Assembly (NCBI GenBank): GCA_021824845.1
Contig: JAKAJY010000174.1
Span: forward strand, 1-7,011
Direction: 5' to 3'
From: an archaeon
GTDB lineage: Archaea; Thermoproteota; Nitrososphaeria; Nitrososphaerales; Nitrosopumilaceae
DNA: 7,011 nt
In this document: positions 1-5,765 of the stretch, in pieces
How the letters are laid out: each line of letters begins with the position of its first letter
How positions within the stretch are numbered: position 1 is the first letter of the stretch
Position numbers and translations under genes: made by a program
Notes under the pieces: generated by a model
What the model saw: the letters and a program-made list of their open reading frames with translations, nothing else
Told to the model about the DNA's origin: nothing
Database searches by the model: none

Positions 1-437
1 ATTCCTATCAGATGGTGATGCATTGCCAGGATCTTGACCTTGTTTTCATATTTTTTCATGGTTCTCTCCAGCCACAGGTTTTGTCTATATCCAACCTCGC
101 CTTCGTCTCGGTCTGGTCGTGCTGTTCCAATCGTAACTATTACTATGTCGCCGCCAAGATCGTTTACTGTCTCAAATGGAAAGTGTTTTTTGAACAACAA
201 ATATCCGGTGTTGCGATAATCATGATTGCCAGGAAGCGATATTATTTTTTTGGTATCTAGTCTTGCCAAAAGTGCTCGGCATCGCTCATATTCTTTTGAT
301 AGGCCCTCATTGGTGAGATCACCTGTTACTATTACTGCGTCTGGTCTGAGCTCATTTACCTCTTCAATTACCTGCTCAAATGTCTCTTCTTTGAATTGAG
401 AGCCGACATGAATGTCGGACAGCTGGACAATTATCAT
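1..437 (-). CDS. Calcineurin-like metallophosphoesterase, C-terminus beyond window
   Basis: The reading frame is open from ATG at 437 down to the window edge, giving 145 residues without a stop. The metallophosphoesterase signature appears in order: SDIHVGS (Asp8, His10), GDLT (Asp40), GNHD (Asn71, His72) and a triple His at 140-142. These are the residues that bind the two metal ions in calcineurin-like phosphodiesterases and phosphomonoesterases. The substrate cannot be told from sequence; the GNHDYRNTGY context fits cyclic-nucleotide phosphodiesterase-like or general members. At least the last metal-binding His motif and the C-terminus lie outside the window. No signal peptide is seen, so it is probably cytoplasmic. 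It is divergent from the dehydrogenase gene. An AT-rich element about 26-29 bases upstream of the ATG suggests leaderless transcription. Family assignment is firm, function is open. Confidence 0.9.
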   Translation of the reverse strand, partial: MIIVQLSDIHVGSQFKEETFEQVIEEVNELRPDAVIVTGDLTNEGLSKEYERCRALLARLDTKKIISLPGNHDYRNTGYLLFKKHFPFETVNDLGGDIVIVTIGTARPDRDEGEVGYRQNLWLERTMKKYENKVKILAMHHHLIG

Positions 438-462
438 TATGAATTGATCTTGTCAAATATGG

Positions 463-470
463 TAATTTAG
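463..470 (-). promoter_or_regulatory. Putative TATA box of the metallophosphoesterase gene
   Basis: CTAAATTA on the - strand is centred about 29 bases upstream of the ATG at 437. That is the spacing expected for an archaeal TATA box driving a leaderless or nearly leaderless transcript. Predicted by position and composition only. Confidence 0.4.
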
Positions 471-492
471 TTTTCTTTTGAGTACCTTAGAG

Positions 493-500
493 TTAAATAT
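493..500 (+). promoter_or_regulatory. Putative TATA box of the dehydrogenase gene
   Basis: TTAAATAT is the strongest AT element ahead of the dehydrogenase. It is centred about 30 bases before the TTG at 527, and transcription would begin near 521-527. A start at TTG 500 would overlap the box itself, so this element argues for the later start codon. Confidence 0.5.
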
Positions 501-526
501 TGAATTTTGTCTTCCAAAATCTGAAT

Positions 527-1561
527 TTGGGCAAAAAAGCAACCGTGATCAGGGGAGACGGAATAGGACCCGAAGTAGTAGATTCAATGATCAAGGTTCT
601 AAAAGAATGCAACACGCAAACTGAGATTATCTTGGCCGATGCAGGCTCGGAGCAGTGGCAAAGAAATGGCGAAAAAGACCCAACATACATTCCAGAGCAA
701 ACCATGAAACTATTGGAAAGCACAGATGCGTGCTTTAAGGGTCCAACCACCACAATACCAAAGCCAGGCGCTCCGCGAAGCGTTGCAGTCACATTAAGGC
801 AGAAATTTGAGCTATACTCCAACATACGACCAATCAAGACGTACAAGCGGATAACCCCAAACCATGACTTGGATTTTGTGTGCTTTAGGGAGGCAACCGA
901 AGGTCTCTACACAGGAATTGAGGTACAATTAACAGAGGATGCCGCAATTGCAATTAGAAAAATAACGCGCCCAGGATGCAGACGATTCATCAATTCTGCA
1001 ATGAGCTGGGCAAAAAATTACGATATGAAAAAATTTGTAGCCATAACAAAGCGCAACATTCTCAAAGTTACTGATGGGATATTTTGGGATGAGGTCTGCT
1101 CTGCTGGCAGCAAGATTCCAGGCCTTGACGTTCAGGAGATCTATATTGATAACATGATGCAACAGTTGGTGGTAAACCCATCCCAGTTCAATGGAGCTGT
1201 TCTGGCAAGCACCAATCTGTTCATGGATATTGTATCTGAATTGGCATCTGGCATAATCGGCTCAATAGGATTGGTGTATTCATCAAACATGGGCGATAAT
1301 TACGCAATGTTTGAGGCAGCCCATGGTAGTGCACCATCATTTAAGGGCTTGAACAAGGTAAATCCAACTGCGGCAGTTTTGTCTGGCGCTTGGATGGCAG
1401 AATATCTTGGCGAGCGACACATCAAGGACGCAGTCTTTGTTGCAACGGATCAAGTGATCAACGAGGGAAAATACGTCACATTTGATATCGGTGGAACCGC
1501 AACCACTCAACAAATGACTGATGAGATCTGCAAAATAGCAAAAACGAAGCTAAGAAAGTAA
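527..1561 (+). CDS. icd: Isocitrate/isopropylmalate dehydrogenase family, probably isocitrate dehydrogenase
   Basis: A beta-decarboxylating dehydrogenase that most likely oxidises isocitrate to 2-oxoglutarate, feeding glutamate synthesis. Numbering is from TTG 527 (344 residues, normal for the family). It begins GKKATVIRGDGIGPEV, the usual N-terminal strand and GDGIGPE motif. Substrate arginines are seen at R91 (VTLR), R101 (NIRP) and R121 (FREATEGLY), with the catalytic Tyr128 (LYTGIE) and Lys175 (TKRNILK). Metal ligands are D208 and D234, but the usual second Asp of DxxxD is Glu238. The cofactor loop reads HGSAPSFKG, with Ser-Phe at the position that is Lys-Tyr in NADP enzymes and Asp-Ile in NAD enzymes, so coenzyme choice is unclear. 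TTG 500 would add nine residues but overlaps the TATA box. The homologous isopropylmalate or homoisocitrate dehydrogenases are less likely given NAD-IDH-like motifs such as KGP and NPSQF. The stop overlaps the convergent methyltransferase gene. Confidence 0.85.
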   Translation: MGKKATVIRGDGIGPEVVDSMIKVLKECNTQTEIILADAGSEQWQRNGEKDPTYIPEQTMKLLESTDACFKGPTTTIPKPGAPRSVAVTLRQKFELYSNIRPIKTYKRITPNHDLDFVCFREATEGLYTGIEVQLTEDAAIAIRKITRPGCRRFINSAMSWAKNYDMKKFVAITKRNILKVTDGIFWDEVCSAGSKIPGLDVQEIYIDNMMQQLVVNPSQFNGAVLASTNLFMDIVSELASGIIGSIGLVYSSNMGDNYAMFEAAHGSAPSFKGLNKVNPTAAVLSGAWMAEYLGERHIKDAVFVATDQVINEGKYVTFDIGGTATTQQMTDEICKIAKTKLRK

Positions 1562-2086
1562 TTTTGTTGCCTGCACAATAATCAGTTCTTCAAAGAATAG
1601 TTTCTTTTTTGCCAAAATTTCTGCCGCAAATCCCATCAATTCCGTATTTTTGATTAGCTTCTCATAGTTTGCCAGAGATGATGTCAGGTACAGCATTTTA
1701 CCACCAGGCTTTAGGCATGAATTTGCGGATTTTATTATGCCTAGTGGTACCTCCAGTCCTTCCGGTCCACCATCTACTGTCCTATCAATGATTTTCTCAG
1801 ATGGTAAATATGGCAAATTACAAACGACTAGATCAAATTTTGCACCCAATGCATCAGCACCAGTACAACAGATCCCATTTTGGGTTTTCTGATCCTGTGT
1901 GATTAGTGATTGAAAATCAATGTCTGTTGATACGACAAGCTCAAAGTTTTTCTCCAAGATCTTGCTCAGATAACCAGAACCGGTTCCTATTTCGAGTGCA
2001 GATATACCTTTTTCATTCTGGATGTGATCTGCTAGAAAAAAAGTATCCTCTGCAGGCGCGTATGAATCAGCTGATCTGCTTTGCAA
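1550..2086 (-). CDS. HemK2/Mtq2-like SAM-dependent protein methyltransferase
   Basis: A 178-residue class I methyltransferase. It opens with YAPAEDTFFLAD (9-20), the hallmark of the eukaryal/archaeal HemK2 (Mtq2) group that methylates the glutamine of the GGQ motif in release factor aRF1. The SAM-binding loop EIGTGSG is at 32-38, acidic Asp55/Asp57 (TDID) follow strand 2, and CNLPYLP at 89-95 is the catalytic motif IV. Motif IV in this family is normally NPPY; here Leu replaces the first Pro, as in KsgA. The start is TTG at 2086, inside the 3' end of ksgA (20-base overlap), implying translational coupling as the last gene of the operon. No other start gives the complete YAPAEDT motif. The 3' end overlaps the convergent dehydrogenase gene by 12 bases. 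Substrate is inferred from the family. Confidence 0.85.
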   Translation of the reverse strand: MQSRSADSYAPAEDTFFLADHIQNEKGISALEIGTGSGYLSKILEKNFELVVSTDIDFQSLITQDQKTQNGICCTGADALGAKFDLVVCNLPYLPSEKIIDRTVDGGPEGLEVPLGIIKSANSCLKPGGKMLYLTSSLANYEKLIKNTELMGFAAEILAKKKLFFEELIIVQATKLLS

Positions 2087-2765
2087 TTTTTATGATCTCC
2101 TCAGGGCTTAGCTGTTCTAGTCTTTTATCGGACTGTATGGTTTTACCAAATGATTTTGCAATGTTTGTAACGGTCTTTCTTCGCTGGGAGAACAACTTCT
2201 CTATACCATCAATCAGATTTTTGGTGATTTGTGTTTTTGGAGTCAATCGTAGTATGACAGAGTCGACCTTTGGCGGAGGTGAGAAATTGCCTTTTCTGAC
2301 ATTTAGTATTTTTTCTATATCAAATGAATGATTTGCAACTATGGAGATTGCGCGCATTTCTTTGTTTGTGGTGACTAGCTTGTCTGCAAATTCTTTTTGG
2401 ACCATTATTACTGCCAATCTGAATTTTTTTTGTGCCAGCCACTCTATTGCACGCTTGCTCTCAGAATACGGCAGATTTGAGACAAATATGGTAAAATCAA
2501 CTTCAGTCTCAAAACCATCCCCATACATCAGTTCCAGATTAGGAATTTTTGAGAATTTCAAAATTGCCTCAGAGTACAGAGATTCGTCTGCCTCTATCGA
2601 TGTAACGGATTTTGCTCGCTCACACAATAACGGTGTCAGAATGCCTGGACCTGTGCCTATCTCTAGTACAATATCCTTGGGTGTGATCTGGGCTGATTGT
2701 ATGATTTTTTCAGCAATGTTTTGTGATTTGAGAAAGTGTTGCCCTAGTCTTTGGCGCCTTTTCAT
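2067..2765 (-). CDS. ksgA: 16S rRNA (adenine-N6,N6)-dimethyltransferase KsgA/Dim1
   Basis: Dimethylates the two adjacent adenines in the loop of 16S rRNA helix 45 during small-subunit maturation. The 232-residue protein has RLGQHFLKSQNIAEKI at 6-21, SAM motif I EIGTGPGILT at 35-44, the acidic EAD at 58-60, motif IV SNLPYSESK at 96-104, VQKEFADKL at 122-130, FSPPPKVDSVILRL at 161-174 and LFSQRRKTVTNIAKSF at 191-206. All are standard landmarks of KsgA/Dim1. It is slightly short for the family (commonly about 250-280) because the C-terminal domain is small. The ATG at 2765 overlaps the upstream DUF655 stop in an ATGA arrangement, and its own 3' end overlaps the methyltransferase start. The rpl21e-rpoF-DUF655-ksgA order is a conserved archaeal cluster. 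Confidence 0.95.
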   Translation of the reverse strand: MKRRQRLGQHFLKSQNIAEKIIQSAQITPKDIVLEIGTGPGILTPLLCERAKSVTSIEADESLYSEAILKFSKIPNLELMYGDGFETEVDFTIFVSNLPYSESKRAIEWLAQKKFRLAVIMVQKEFADKLVTTNKEMRAISIVANHSFDIEKILNVRKGNFSPPPKVDSVILRLTPKTQITKNLIDGIEKLFSQRRKTVTNIAKSFGKTIQSDKRLEQLSPEEIIKIAKQIS

Positions 2766-3328
2766 CTTTTGACAAACAGAGTCACTTTGACCTCGCCTGT
2801 TATCTCATCCATGATTCTATCTACAATGTGCTTCATTGGTTCTTTTAGGCCCACTCGCTCTTGCAGATCAGCAAAGCTTGCAAACTTTGTCTTTTCTCGT
2901 TCTTCTAGAATGGTCTTCATGTAGGTTTTTCCAATTCCTGGAATCAACTCTAGTGCATGAATCCTTGGTGTGAGTGGTTGTGCATTGTTGATGTAATCTA
3001 CAAATCTTTTCTCATTTGTTGTCACTATGGTGGTCACGACATTTTTTAGCTCGCTTTGCGCAGCTGCCGAAATATTTGCAAATTCCAATTTTCCTAAAAC
3101 TGACATTATCTTTGTGCGGCCTTCCTTGCCGATGTATATGCGCTCACCAATCTCAAATGATGTGTTTGCCATTCCCATAACTTCGAGTAATGTGAGTCTG
3201 TCTTCTCCGATTGCCGTAATTATGATTCCTTCGCGGCCCCTGACGGTTGTTGCCCTGCCACGCGTAACATAGTCTAGGACATAGGCATATTCTTCATACT
3301 TGCGTGGTGCGCTATAGCTCCTTTCCAA
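2762..3328 (-). CDS. DUF655 family putative RNA-binding protein
   Basis: A 188-residue archaeal protein of the DUF655 family. The N-terminal half is an OB-like beta-rich region (YAYVLDYVTRGR at 15-26, then IGERIYIGKEGR at 60-71). The C-terminal half carries a helix-hairpin-helix motif, LELIPGIGKTYMKTILEER at 126-144, a nucleic-acid binding fold. Members sit next to rpoF and ksgA across archaea, which suggests a role in rRNA or ribosome handling, but no specific activity is established. The start is TTG at 3328, 16 bases after the rpoF stop; GTG 10 bases upstream is out of frame. An AAGGAG run lies just inside the coding region, so it is not a ribosome-binding site for this gene. It overlaps ksgA by four bases. 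Confidence 0.88.
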   Translation of the reverse strand: MERSYSAPRKYEEYAYVLDYVTRGRATTVRGREGIIITAIGEDRLTLLEVMGMANTSFEIGERIYIGKEGRTKIMSVLGKLEFANISAAAQSELKNVVTTIVTTNEKRFVDYINNAQPLTPRIHALELIPGIGKTYMKTILEEREKTKFASFADLQERVGLKEPMKHIVDRIMDEITGEVKVTLFVKR

Positions 3329-3344
3329 GAAAAATCACTTGTTT

Positions 3345-3671
3345 CTACGAGTTCCCCTTGATGATGTTTAGAATTTTTTCTAGTGTTTCTGCGAGGATGA
3401 GTTTTTTCCATCCAAATGTGAATGCACGAAGTTCTGCTAGTGTTGTTGGCATGATATTGACAATCTCTACTGCTTCTTCCTCAGTTAGTCCGCATTCTTT
3501 TTTGAGTTCTGTTTTTACTTTTTTTGCTGTCTTTGCATCAAGTTTGGCAAATTTGGTAACATAATCATGAGTCCATCGCTGAATTTGATCCATTTTCTCA
3601 GCATCTTCTTTTTCCAAAATCTCTTTTACTTCTGCCAATGATATTGGCTGGCTTTTCTTTACTTGTTCCAT
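3345..3671 (-). CDS. rpoF: DNA-directed RNA polymerase subunit F (Rpb4-like)
   Basis: RpoF pairs with RpoE (Rpb7-like) to form the stalk of archaeal RNA polymerase, which helps open-complex formation and termination. The 108-residue helical protein matches the family in size. It shows SLAEVKEILEK near the N-terminus, LTEEEAVEIVNIMPTTLAELRAF in the HRDC-like region (residues about 62-84) and a C-terminal ETLEKILNIIK helix. The ATG at 3671 overlaps the rpl21e stop by one base (TAATG), implying coupled translation of a ribosomal protein and a polymerase subunit. The only unusual feature is this tight junction. Confidence 0.93.
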   Translation of the reverse strand: MEQVKKSQPISLAEVKEILEKEDAEKMDQIQRWTHDYVTKFAKLDAKTAKKVKTELKKECGLTEEEAVEIVNIMPTTLAELRAFTFGWKKLILAETLEKILNIIKGNS

Positions 3672-3973
3672 TATTTCACACCGAACGGTTTGATATGGTC
3701 CAATCTAGTGATTAAGGTTTTCGTCTTGTTACCTAGTTTGACATCCATTGTTACTGCACGTCTGCCTACTGAAGTTATGGTTCCCACCTTTCCGTGGTAT
3801 CGTCTGTGTGGCAATGACTTGTGCTGTCTTGGATCGATGATTACTAAAGCCTGCTCACCTGTCTTGTATTCTCTCATCAAAAACGCCACTCCCCTTGGTT
3901 TTTCTTTGGTTAGTGACGATCTGGACTTGTGTCTAAAACCATGTGAGTGTCCAGATGGCTTCTTTGTAGTCAT
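3671..3973 (-). CDS. rpl21e: 50S ribosomal protein L21e
   Basis: A large-subunit protein found in archaea and eukaryotes (eL21). The 100-residue product is rich in Arg, Lys and His and contains the family landmarks: HGFRHKSRSSLTKEKPRG at 11-28, GEQALVIIDPRQHKSLPHRRYHG at 39-61, then KVGTITSVGRRA as the SH3-like core, ending ITRLDHIKPFGVK. It is the first gene of the rpl21e-rpoF-DUF655-ksgA-methyltransferase operon. The ATG at 3973 lies 27 bases after a TATA box, so the mRNA is probably leaderless. A small GC-poor hairpin lies between the TATA box and the start. Confidence 0.97.
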   Translation of the reverse strand: MTTKKPSGHSHGFRHKSRSSLTKEKPRGVAFLMREYKTGEQALVIIDPRQHKSLPHRRYHGKVGTITSVGRRAVTMDVKLGNKTKTLITRLDHIKPFGVK

Positions 3974-3979
3974 AAAGAA

Positions 3980-3996
3980 AAGGGTTTTTTGCCCTT
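3980..3996 (-). terminator. Hairpin with T-rich tail between radA and rpl21e
   Basis: On the - strand, AAGGG, a seven-base A-rich loop and CCCTT are followed by TTTTCTTT, which resembles an intrinsic terminator for the upstream radA transcript. It also lies between the rpl21e TATA box and its ATG, so it could instead be an operator for that promoter. Arms are only five base pairs, so the call is tentative. Confidence 0.35.
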
Positions 3997-4004
3997 ATTT
4001 TAAA
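3997..4004 (-). promoter_or_regulatory. TATA box of the rpl21e operon
   Basis: TTTAAAAT on the - strand is centred 27 bases upstream of the rpl21e ATG. This fits leaderless transcription of the five-gene operon. It lies wholly in the 39-base gap after radA. Confidence 0.55.
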
Positions 4005-4012
4005 CTTAGACC

Positions 4013-5011
4013 TTATTCCTCTTCTGCTTTTTTCTTCTTTTTGGTCTCATCCTCAGGATCAGCGACTCCGCCTTCGGTAACCGTAAAGATTACCTCTTCC
4101 TCAGGATGGTGAGGACTGTCTACCATTCGGGCTATTCTCTTTTTGCCAGATTTTTTGAAGTAGATTCGGTATGTGCTGGTGTGAGCAACTACGTTTCCAC
4201 CAATTGGTTTTGTTGGATCACCAAAGAAGACATCAGGGGATGCCATGACTTGGTTTGTAGCAAGTGCTGCACAGTTGTATGTTTCCGCTGTTCTAACCAA
4301 AAGATGCATGAATCGGTTTAGTCTTTGCTGTCGTTCTGACAGTGTACCTCTTCCCAAGTATTCAGATCTGAACAATCCGACTGCAGAGTCTGCAATCAGT
4401 AGTTTGATTCCGTGCTGCTCTATGATAGAGCCAGCTTCTTCTAGGATTAGAGTCTGGTGTGCCGAATTGTATGCACGGGCTACGATGATGTTGTCCAGTA
4501 CCTTTTCTGGATCCAATCCCTTTGCCTTTGCAATTGATACAATTCTTTCTGGTCTGAAGGTATTTTCAGAGTCAACGTACAGTACGCCGCCTCCAAGGCC
4601 GCCTTCCTCCTTTGGCTTTTGTACTGTAACACATAATGTGTGACAGAATTGGGTCTTTCCAGAGCCAAATTCACCATAAACCTCGGTTAGTGCTTGTGTT
4701 TCAAGGCCGCCATCTAGTAATTGATCTAGACATTGAGTTCCGGTTGTAATTTTGCCAATATCCTGTCGTCTTTTGTAGATTTCAGTTGCAGTGACAAAAT
4801 CTTTGCCAATCAAGCCCTGTTCCATCAGAGTTTGACGAGCTTTGGTTACGATTTTTTCTGCCGTCTCCTTGTCCATGCCAGTTACTTCAGCGATATCTAC
4901 TGGACCTCTGACAACTAGGTCCATAATGTTGTGTACGCCTGCGTCAGTTAGCTTTTTTGTAGTAACTGGGCCTACGCCATCAAGACTGTCAAGTCTTAAT
5001 TCATCTACCAT
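4013..5011 (-). CDS. radA: DNA repair and recombination protein RadA
   Basis: Archaeal Rad51/RecA homologue that forms ATP-dependent filaments on single-stranded DNA and performs strand exchange in repair. The 332-residue protein has an N-terminal helix-hairpin-helix domain (LDGVGPVTTKKLTDAG, 10-25, and a second at about 36-60). The polymerisation motif FVTA is at 72-75. The ATPase core has Walker A GEFGSGKT at 113-120, DSENTFRPERI at 147-157 with the catalytic Glu149, and Walker B LLIADS at 204-209. Loop 1 is FRSEYLGRGTLSERQQRLN at 214-232, and ATNQV is followed by a loop 2 stretch to GGN at 271-273. The DTEGTF usual in RadA is DSENTF here. A Lys/Glu-rich tail ends the protein. It has its own promoter with a palindrome covering the predicted transcription start. 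Confidence 0.98.
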   Translation of the reverse strand: MVDELRLDSLDGVGPVTTKKLTDAGVHNIMDLVVRGPVDIAEVTGMDKETAEKIVTKARQTLMEQGLIGKDFVTATEIYKRRQDIGKITTGTQCLDQLLDGGLETQALTEVYGEFGSGKTQFCHTLCVTVQKPKEEGGLGGGVLYVDSENTFRPERIVSIAKAKGLDPEKVLDNIIVARAYNSAHQTLILEEAGSIIEQHGIKLLIADSAVGLFRSEYLGRGTLSERQQRLNRFMHLLVRTAETYNCAALATNQVMASPDVFFGDPTKPIGGNVVAHTSTYRIYFKKSGKKRIARMVDSPHHPEEEVIFTVTEGGVADPEDETKKKKKAEEE

Positions 5012-5014
5012 ACC

Positions 5015-5033
5015 GTAAGGTACCGTACCTTAC
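5015..5033. promoter_or_regulatory. 19-base palindrome between radA TATA box and start codon (possible operator)
   Basis: GTAAGGTAC-C-GTACCTTAC is a perfect inverted repeat with nine-base arms around one central base. It lies immediately downstream of the radA TATA box and ends four bases before the ATG. In archaea, repressors commonly bind between TATA and the start site. Binding by a regulator is inferred. Confidence 0.5.
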
Positions 5034-5034
5034 C

Positions 5035-5042
5035 TAATTAAA
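5035..5042 (-). promoter_or_regulatory. TATA box of radA
   Basis: TTTAATTA on the - strand is centred 27 bases upstream of the radA ATG, giving a leaderless or one-to-three base leader transcript. Confidence 0.6.
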
Positions 5043-5076
5043 GATGTCGGTTTCCGATTCTGTCAAAAACTGTTGG

Positions 5077-5376
5077 TTACTCGTCTATTCTTTGATTTTT
5101 AGGAAACTGTTTTGATTCATCTATTGCTAATTCTTCAGCATCATATGTTGTAAAAGTAACTACATTATTGACGATTTGAATTGTGGAACTTTTTTTAAAA
5201 CTGAAATATCTTCGATTATTTCCTAAATCCACTAACGAAAGTCTGGCCCCATCATTTAATGCCTGATAATGTGCCCATGTTTCTTTCTTAAAATGGTGTG
5301 GAAATCCAAACAACGTCTCCCAATCCCCGTTTAGAGTGTATTCTATGAACGCAATCCCAGTAACACGACTTGCCAT
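5077..5376 (-). CDS. Hypothetical protein, 99 residues
   Basis: I do not recognise this protein. The 99-residue product has no signal peptide, membrane segment or cysteine motif. It contains aromatic-rich stretches (GDWETLFGFPHHF at 17-29, WAHYQAL at 34-40, RRYFSF at 55-60), a beta-type segment TIQIVNNVVTFTTYDAEEL at 65-83 and a charged tail. This looks like a small alpha/beta cytoplasmic protein. Support for it being real comes from an ATG preceded at 23-30 bases by a TATA-like element, a position after the radA promoter region on the same strand, and a T-run after the stop (5065-5069). It is more AT-rich than its neighbours, which may point to recent acquisition or lineage-specific origin. 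Confidence 0.6.
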   Translation of the reverse strand: MASRVTGIAFIEYTLNGDWETLFGFPHHFKKETWAHYQALNDGARLSLVDLGNNRRYFSFKKSSTIQIVNNVVTFTTYDAEELAIDESKQFPKNQRIDE

Positions 5377-5570
5377 TAAATAATCAAAGTATCCATATTG
5401 TAAAAATGGTTTCTTTCAAATTAGATAATCAATAACTATCAAAGTTATCTTGAAACCCAGTTTGTGAGTTTCTTTGCTATCTGCCTGCGTTTTTAATTAA
5501 TGTGATCCATTTGTTATTTCTATCGATTTAATTCCCGCCCGTATGTTGGGGTTTACCTACTAACTCCCCC
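5377..5570. other. Intergenic region without a detectable gene
   Basis: No open frame of useful length is seen on either strand. It holds the promoter just described, an inverted repeat ATAACT-ATCAA-AGTTAT at 5432-5448, an isolated AT block TTTTAATTAA at 5491-5500, and a GGGG/CCCC pair (5548-5551 with 5567-5570) that could form a weak hairpin after the CWC gene stop. None has a clear function. Confidence 0.4.
5399..5406 (-). promoter_or_regulatory. Putative TATA box of the 99-residue gene
   Basis: TTTTTACA on the - strand is centred 26 bases upstream of the ATG at 5376. It is a weak match in composition but correctly spaced. Confidence 0.35.
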
Positions 5571-5732
5571 TCAAATTCCCATCAATTTCTTTCGATATTG
5601 CATCAAAAGACAATTTCGGCAGACACAGTCTGAATATTCAGGGTTGACCCCATCTTCCTTAAAGCACCAACAAGATTCGTTTTCCTGGCACTCAAAGGCG
5701 TGTCCGCATTTTATGCACTTTTTGTTCAACAT
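5571..5732 (-). CDS. Cysteine-rich CWC family small protein, 53 residues
   Basis: Translation from ATG at 5732 gives 53 residues with seven cysteines: C6, C9 (KCIKCG), C15 (FEC), C21 and C23 (CWC), C36 and C38 (CVC), C41 (CRNC), eight counting both members of each pair. The order CxxC, FxC, CWC, CxCxxC matches the cysteine-rich CWC family known from bacteria, small proteins thought to bind metal, probably zinc; no function is established. The protein ends in a basic RKKLMGI tail. It is soluble by composition. A TATA box sits about 25 bases upstream in the short gap after crcB, so the gene can be transcribed alone and leaderless, or read through from crcB. Family assignment is from the motif pattern recalled, not a search. 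Confidence 0.78.
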   Translation of the reverse strand: MLNKKCIKCGHAFECQENESCWCFKEDGVNPEYSDCVCRNCLLMQYRKKLMGI

Positions 5733-5752
5733 TACCAATACTGATCTTAACC

Positions 5753-5760
5753 ATAAATAA
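5753..5760 (-). promoter_or_regulatory. TATA box of the CWC protein gene
   Basis: TTATTTAT on the - strand is centred about 25 bases upstream of the ATG at 5732, within the 33-base gap after crcB. The spacing supports the small gene as real and leaderless. Confidence 0.5.
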
Positions 5761-5765
5761 TTGAG

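Noticed and set aside
1906..2331. Long + strand frames opposite the methyltransferase and ksgA genes
   Set aside because: They are shadows of strongly conserved - strand genes and show no domain of their own.
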